In this document: piece by piece, positions 57,701-64,000 of the stretch | Layout: every line of letters begins with the position of its first letter | Position numbering within the stretch: the first letter of the stretch is position 1 | From: Lenzites betulinus | Lineage: Eukaryota > Basidiomycota > Agaricomycetes > Polyporales > Polyporaceae | Length of the DNA stretch: 64,000 nt | Assembly: GCA_022264855.1 (NCBI GenBank) | Contig: JABYQU010000001.1 | Coordinates: 1-64,000, forward strand | Reading direction: 5' to 3' | Notes under the pieces: generated by a model | Databases searched by the model: none | The model's input: the letters and a program-made list of their open reading frames with translations, nothing else | What the model was told of the DNA's origin: nothing | Position numbers and translations under genes: made by a program

Positions 57701-59707
57701 GGCTCGAGTCTCCGGAGGACCCTGCAGATGACGCGCGCGGGGGTGTGGGTCACGGTGATCCAGGCAGTGTCAGTCTGAGTCTATACAACTGGATCCGAGG
57801 AGGAGGATCCGGAGGCGCGCGCGGTGGCGTATGTACAAGAGCGCGAGGTTGTACATTCGTGGGCACTACGCGTACATGATATAGCCCGGACTAGCTGTGT
57901 TAGCTATACACACACGCCTGCCCCATGAGCTTCATTCGTTTGGTAAGTACTGCAGTGCGAGTATCCTATACCTGGTGCGTGCGCTACCGGACGCAACAAA
58001 CCGTGAAGTACTTGGCCTCCGAGGCTCCGGGCGCCACGCCGCCGCACATCCGTAACATATCGGCAATTTTGCAAGTACCTCTGCTCCCATATACAGCAAG
58101 ACGTGCGTTTCATTACGGTCTGTCTCTACGCCGAGAACCGCCGCCCAGTCGTATATCCTGTAACGCATATATATATACGGGTACACGGCGACCGTGATGC
58201 GTAAAAGGGCAAGTCAGCCCGGGGATCCTGCTTATTGATGCGTGCACATCGCGACCCGTCGCGCGTTGCCTCCCAACCCGCGTCCCGCCCATGTGCACAC
58301 AAGTAACTGGGTCTGTCGCGACTGGTCATTGAAATAAACCGGTTGGTATGCACATCTAGACGTGAATGTATTATATCACCGAATGTCATGGAGCAGCAGC
58401 AGCCCGATGGGCCCGGCCGCGCTGCGTCACCACCGCGCTACTGGCTACATACCGGCCGAGTTGCTGCGCAACCGGAGGCCCGCCGCAACATGTGCTCCCG
58501 AGTGCGTCGTGCGAGCCTGGGGCTCCGCAGCCGGCTGGGCGCGGCCCCAGACGGAGGAGATGCGGACATCGTGCAGCGGGCGCCGGGCGATGTGGGCGGG
58601 AGAGTGCGGGGCGGGGCGTGGATGAGGGCGGGGAGCTGCGGCGCGGGGATCTAGGATGGGACGGAGAATCTCCCTGATGGATTCACGGACTCTGGCAGCG
58701 GGGAGGATGGAATAGCAGCAGAGGGGAGCGGCATAGGTTACAGCGGGAGTGGCATAGTTGGCAGCGGGAGCGGCATAGTCTACAGTGGGAGTACAGTCGG
58801 TAATCTACAGTTACATGTTTCCCGAGGGCACCACAACCCTCGCCTACGCGCACCTTCACGCACCGCCGCTCCCCGACGCACCCCGACGCACGCGGGAGCG
58901 CGGAGCTGCCCCGAGCGCTCCGCGCCGCTTACCCTTGCCCTCGCGCCGCGCCGCTTACCCTCGCCCCCGCCCCCGCGCCTCCGTCCATATGGATCAACAA
59001 GCTCCGCCGCTTGTGCCCTCCGCAGGTGTCCCCCTCCCACACTGCGGCCAGCCACGCAAGACGGCAGCGACCTCACGCTGCTCGCCACCGCCGTCCGCAG
59101 ATCTCGCCCAGCGTAAACACGCGAATGCGCTGCCAACTGCGCGCTCGCGTCCGACGCAGCCCTGTCCGCACTCATCGCGCCGTGCAGACCTCCCATTCAG
59201 CCGGCGTCCCATTGGCGTTCGATGGACGCGGAACCGGCCCCAGTACTCCGCCGCCGCTAGCAGCTACCCAACGCCCCGCGTACCGCCAACGCGATCAAGC
59301 AGTGTGCCCGCCGTCGCGCGGCAACTCTCCGTCTCGTTTGTGCACGTCTGCGCGCCGCTGCCGAGCGTGATGGGAGCGGTCGCCGTCTTGCAATCTATGT
59401 CTCCAGTCGCTTCTCCCGGCGTGCGCCGCTTGTGAAATTGCCTCCGCCTCCGCCTCCGCTTGTCGCCCTCGCACATCTGTCATCGCCAGCACCGATTTGG
59501 CGAGCCGGCCGAGCTTTTTCGGCTCATCATGCAGCTGCACATGTCGTCGTCCACGCGCAGGCAGCCGCACCGCCGAAATGGGAGCCTTGTCTGTGCTACC
59601 ACGGGCCCCCCACAGATGTGCTCAAAGTGTATCATTAGTCTAGCTAGTAGTAGAGTACGCTCAGAGAAGAATAAACCCCCTTTTGCGCGACGTACACCCA
59701 GTTGGCA
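54720..59707. other. copy B, gene-free GC-rich part
   Basis: Equivalent of 44036-49048. Open frames differ in length and register from those in copy A because of indels. Contains the short tandem repeat at 58724. Confidence 0.6.
58724..58810. repeat. short tandem repeat in copy B
   Basis: Identical in pattern to 48064-48150; same unit number as far as I can see, as expected for the near-identical part of the duplication. Confidence 0.75.
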
Positions 59708-60428
59708 TTAATCCCATTCGATGGGGTCGTCCGCGAGCTCGCCGCTCGGAAGCCGCCGCGTCCGCCACGCCTCCAGGTCCCACTCCGTCGTGTCCTCGAT
59801 CTCCTCCACCTCCGACTCCTCGCCCTTGAGCCACTCGTCCCCAACCACCTGCGTGCTCGTCGCGCCCTCCCGCCTGTGCCGCATGCCCCACATCCCGTCC
59901 GGGTTCGTCTTCGGACACTCACGGCGCGCCCCGACGTCGCGCCGCTGCCCGTGCCGTCCCTCCGCATTCGCCGGGAACAGCTTCCCCGGCAGCGCATTGT
60001 ACACGCTCTCCCGCGCCGCGAGCACCTCCCCGTCCGTAGCTGCCTCCCAGTACATCGCCCCGTCCTCCCAGCGCTGCAGCAGCGTCCGGATCTTCGCCGT
60101 CGGATGGTCCCGCAGCTTGCTCATGTTCCCGAACTCGATCTCGTCCGGCCACCCCGAGAGCTTGACGCGGTAGCGCAGGAACACGAACTGCTGGAAGCGC
60201 GTCGGCGCCCAGTGCATCGACGCAGATGGGACCCCCACGAACTCGACTGCGCGGCAGCCGCCGGGGTCAGTTTGCGCGCCGAGATACATGGGACATGCGT
60301 GGACACTCACCGAGTCCTTTGGTGAGCACGTCGCGCACCGCGCCGCGCTCGCGCCCGTGGTTGGTGGCGTAGTTCTCGCCGAGGGTGTCGCCGATTCCCC
60401 GTCGCCGGTTCGTCCGAGCTGGGGGCAT
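59708..60428 (-). CDS. hypothetical two-exon protein, copy B (218 aa)
   Basis: Duplicate of the gene at 49049-49769, with exons 60428-60311 and 60246-59708 and the same intron. The translated exon-2 frame is the same in both copies. It is the only frame in the duplication that has both a splice pattern and a recognisable protein pattern, so it is the likely gene content of the unit. Confidence 0.7.
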
Positions 60429-61718
60429 CTTGGGCAGAGAGGGGACAACGGAGGCGGCGTGTGCAGGGGAGTACGGCGGGAGGGAACCTTTGCGGCGCGG
60501 GACAAGAGCTCCGCGTGCCAAGGACTTGTGGTATATCTAATGCCGTTCCGTAGTAGTATCGCGTTTCGCGCTTGAACGCTCCGCAATTAATTGTCGGCAC
60601 TCTTGCCGCGTATCTGCGACTGCCGGAGGCTTTGCGTTCGCGCGTACGAAGGGCTGGGTCTAGAAATGTACGCATAGTTAGTTACAAGGCTGCTCATCAC
60701 GCGTAACGAATACCTGCGCGTACAAATCGAACGCGGTCGAGTGGCGGGGCCGCTGAGTCTTGCGTACACTTGGATTATGCGCGAGAGCACGCGGCGCAGG
60801 ACGGAGGACATTTGTTACATCGACCCGGCGCAGTAGAACATGCTCGAAGTGGCGCCGCGAACCGATGCCATATCGACCCTGACTAGTATGCGATGGCCTC
60901 GGACCATCGACATCGCTGACAGAACAATATCTGGAGAATGCATGAGTGGGAGCGTGAGGACTTGGCGCGTGTGATACAGCTTACCATGTTAATGCAGCTC
61001 GGGCGGATGTGCACTCGACGGTAGGCATTCCGTTGCAAGAACGAGCAGAGTGTGCTCCCATCGAGGCGGGCGCAGCTCTCCGCCATCCAATCCTGCAGCC
61101 GCCGCGACGCCCTCCGATCTGCGCATTGTCCGGCGATGTGAATACGGGACAAGCGCAGCGGCCGAGAACGACCAAAAAATAAGCACACACGTCAGGCTTT
61201 CGCGAGTGGCGGCATCCATCCCGTGGCACGCGAGCAAGGCCCGCCGTTTCACATATCCGCCCCGAAGCTTCCGCGCCGCGCCGCGCCCAGTGGTCCCACC
61301 GAGGTGTTCTCTCGCCATCCTCGGCACTGGCACCTCTAACCGATCGAGTCCGTGCGACTTGTCGCATCTGCCTTGCAGGTTTCCGAGTCGGCGCACTGGG
61401 GCTTCGTGGTTCGCGCACGGCGGGGCAACACACTCGCAAAGCGGCGCAGCCGTCGAACGACACAAGACACTCTAATTTCGTCGACCCTGCACGCGCAAGC
61501 GGACGTGCGTGCCGAGACGCACGCGCCGGGCGTGAAACGGGGTGCGCAATCCGAGTCGTCGCCGTGCGAGCCCCGCCTGTTCTGGGGTGTCTCCCAATGG
61601 GACTTGGTTGCGCTCGGGGTGCGTGGCCGTCGCGGGCGGTTGTCCTGTCGTGTTTTGTAAGCGTATGTACAGACTATGCACGTGGGAGCGCACGTGCCGA
61701 AATGCGAGCGAGGGCGAG

Positions 61719-61843
61719 GCCGGGCGAGGCTGGGGGACACCCGGGGACGTCGCGGGGCGCTCTGAGTATCGTCGGGAGGCTGGGGGACGCCCGGGGGAAG
61801 CTGGGGGCTCGCGGGGAGTCGGGGGGCGCCCTGAGCATCTTCA
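61719..61843 (+). repeat. G-rich block, copy B
   Basis: Equivalent of 51060-51185. A one-base change in a G-run (ctcgcgggga against ctcgcggggga) shifts the frames between copies. Confidence 0.7.
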
Positions 61844-62998
61844 GCGTGTGTCGGGGCGCATCACGCGAGGAAGGCGAGGGAGGACCAAGGGGGAGCAGCA
61901 GGGAACGCATGGGAGCCGTTCCCTGTGCACTACAAGACCGCGCGATGATTTGCTTCCTAAGAGAATGCGTTGTGAGTCGAGACGTGCACGTCCACAATAC
62001 ATGGGAGCGCACATACCAAGTTGCAAGTCGGGGGGGAGACGCATCGAGCCGCGAGCTGCGCCCATGCGCCTGCACCAACGTGCGCCCTTGCGCCCTCCGC
62101 GAATCGCGCCGCGCGCGTTCCAGCCTATGCACTACGTACGCCCTCGGAGACACACGACGTCCCGCCGCGCAGAGACGCGCGGCCAGTGCGCAATGCGCAA
62201 ACGGCTCGACTGCCAGTGGGCAGGAACGCGCGTGACGCCCGTGGTTTGCTGCGGATCGCGCTGGGAACGCGTGAGCACAGCGCAGACGGTGCGACGATGC
62301 CAGTGGGAGGTACCAAGTCGCGCGGCGCGCCGTCACGCTGACGCGATTCTGTCGCGCAGCTCGCAGGGGATAAGGGAGAAGGGCCGGGGCCGCCAGGGCC
62401 CGGGGGCGCGAGGACGAGGTCTTGTCGGACCGGCCGCGGACGCGCTGGGCGGGTGCGTGGAGTGTGCGGGGGCGCGCCTGGGGATCGGCGGAGTGTGCGG
62501 ATGCCAGTGCGGGGGTGGGCGGCGGCGAGCGCGCCAGGCTGGGCGGCCGTGGACTTGCATGGAGAGCTTGTCGAGCCGTCTTGCTCGAGTCGCGCTGCGA
62601 GCGGGTGAGCATATCCGCGCCGTTCACGCTAGTGTGTGTGCGCTAGGGCACGCCGTGACGATGCGCACTCATCCCGGGACGGGCACATCTCTTGCTGCAG
62701 GCATGAACACATGCGAGGTGGTGGCGACCTTCGGCGTCGTCGTATCGTGCTGCGCGCGCGTTCGTGTACTGCCTATGTGCATGGGAGTACCCATGTGAAC
62801 GTACGGACGGACGGGGACCTGCGCGAAATGCGGTCAGCATGGCAAGTCGAACGAACGCCCACCAGATGGCATGAAACCGACGAGAAACCGACTCACCCGG
62901 ATCGCGCCGAGACCGACGGTGCAGTCGTGCATTGTCCGCGGGAGCGTGCTCGAGGCGTATCGCACGATGCGGCGACGAACTCGCCCCGGAATGTGCAT

Positions 62999-63768
62999 GC
63001 TGCTCTATGCACCCCTGTAAAACGCGCGAAAATGTCAATATTGGTTTCTTCGCGGATCGTCCCGTGACTCACTGAGCTCGTACGTATTGTTCACCCTAAC
63101 GCACACGCGCAATACGAGCGGGGAGGCGCAAATCGTCCGCGCGCTGCGCCCCATTCTCTGTGTGCACCCGTGCAGCTCCCATGAAAACGCGCGACATTGA
63201 CGCAGACTCGACCGACACCGATCGCGCTGAAATTGTACTGGCATGCACTTGGCGTGCACTCGAGCGCACTCGCAAAGTCCCATGCGAGGCGGCGAAAAAC
63301 TCGTCGCGGAATGCGCGATTTATTTTCTGCAACTGCTCAAACCCATGAAAATGCGCGAAAATGACGCGAATAGTTTCTTCGCGGATCGGCGCGAGACTCG
63401 CAGGGCGGGCACGGGTTGTTCACAGCAGGGTGGACGCGAGATGCGAGAGCGGAGGGGCCAGGCGCCAGGCCGCGATGTCGCATTCTCTGTGTGCTCCCAG
63501 AGAACACATCTGCACATTGCACGACCACAACGTGCACGCGTTCGACGCGGATCGCGCTCGAGCAGGTCGTCGTATGCACTAGAGTGTGCTCACAAAGTAT
63601 CGGCCGAACGGGGAAGGTTTATTTTCGACGTCTGCATTTTCACTCAGGGCACCCATGAAAATGCACGAAAACTCGATATTTATTTTCTTTGCGGATCGCT
63701 CTGTAATTTTCTGTGTCCATAACGTTGCTCACAGGCAAGGCGAGCACGAAATGTGAAGGCGGAGGCGT
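62999..63768 (+). repeat. degenerate ~310-330-bp satellite, copy B
   Basis: Same three units as in copy A, differing by a few single-base indels (for example cgggccgaacg against cggccgaacg near 63600). Confidence 0.7.
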
Positions 63769-64000
63769 CCATCGCCAGCCCGCCGCGTGCTATTTATTGT
63801 GTGATACACAAGGCCCCGCCAGACGACGACGGCGGCGCCATCCGTGCGCGCCGCACACCCCCGACGTCGACACACAGTGCGCTGGACGACGCACTCGTGC
63901 GCCGACACAATCGCGCGGTGGGGAGACTGGACGGGGGAGGGGCACGCCGTCTCCTGAGGTGCAAGTGCATGGGCACTGGTGAGCGGGGCCTCGGGCCCAT

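Larger units (their letters stand above)
54627..64000 (+). repeat. large direct repeat, copy B (cut by window end)
   Basis: Second copy of the unit at 43789-53341. It starts at ggacggcgtgaag and lacks the ~168-bp block present in copy A. It runs off the right edge, so its true length is unknown. Confidence 0.92.
60429..64000. other. copy B, gene-free part to window end
   Basis: Equivalent of 49770-53341. Only the G-rich block and satellite are supported. Confidence 0.6.

Noticed and set aside
61542..62798. 418-residue plus-strand frame in copy B
   Set aside because: Broken in copy A by a single-base difference in a G-run and made of Arg/Gly-rich low-information sequence; not conserved as a protein.
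43789..64000. Ribosomal DNA array, suggested by the ~10-kb period
   Set aside because: No 18S, 5.8S or 28S-like conserved sequence is recognisable, and the copies diverge strongly in one third.

Overview
The window is eukaryotic nuclear DNA from a filamentous basidiomycete, most likely an Agaricomycete (a polypore-like genome would fit). The grounds are short GT..AG introns of about 50-130 nt with recognisable branch sites, GC-rich coding DNA, and gene families typical of these fungi: a Plavaka-type Tnp2 transposase, a BTB protein, a metacaspase-like gene, an expanded kinase family and a Med12 of basidiomycete type. No bacterial operon logic applies; several long open frames start at non-ATG codons or are antisense shadows and were left out.

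Layout. 1-7.5 kb is transposon territory: a spliced Plavaka/Tnp2 transposase cut by the left edge, a convergent gene with an S-P-A-R-rich minisatellite-coded tail, and a many-exon gene of a family that I believe is common and often transposon-linked in mushrooms. 7.9-15 kb holds a BTB protein, a decayed metacaspase, an Smr-domain protein and ornithine decarboxylase antizyme, the last with a readable +1 programmed frameshift site (TTT TGA). 15-26.4 kb is a nested graveyard of mobile DNA: a non-autonomous hAT element with a perfect 8-bp target duplication, a 280-bp-arm perfect palindrome carrying tRNA-like Pol III boxes, a truncated Helitron helicase next to a C-terminal fragment of Tudor-SN, and a protein-kinase gene split by a 1.6-kb TIR element that carries a decayed piece of an acetyltransferase/NRPS-like gene.

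27-43.7 kb is ordinary gene space: an unrecognised membrane protein, a RING protein with SUMO-interaction-like motifs, Mediator subunit 12 (nearly 6 kb, many introns), a broken small gene and a conserved-looking nuclear protein of unknown role.

43.8-64 kb is a large direct duplication with a period of about 10.66-10.84 kb. The second copy is cut by the right edge. The left third of the two copies has diverged with many indels, while the rest is almost identical. Each copy carries one small two-exon gene, a short tandem repeat, a G-rich block and a degenerate satellite of about 310-330 bp; the remainder has no gene I can support.

How the genes work together: there is no pathway cluster. Antizyme (polyamine control), Med12 (transcription), Smr and RING proteins are independent housekeeping or regulatory genes separated by transposon debris.
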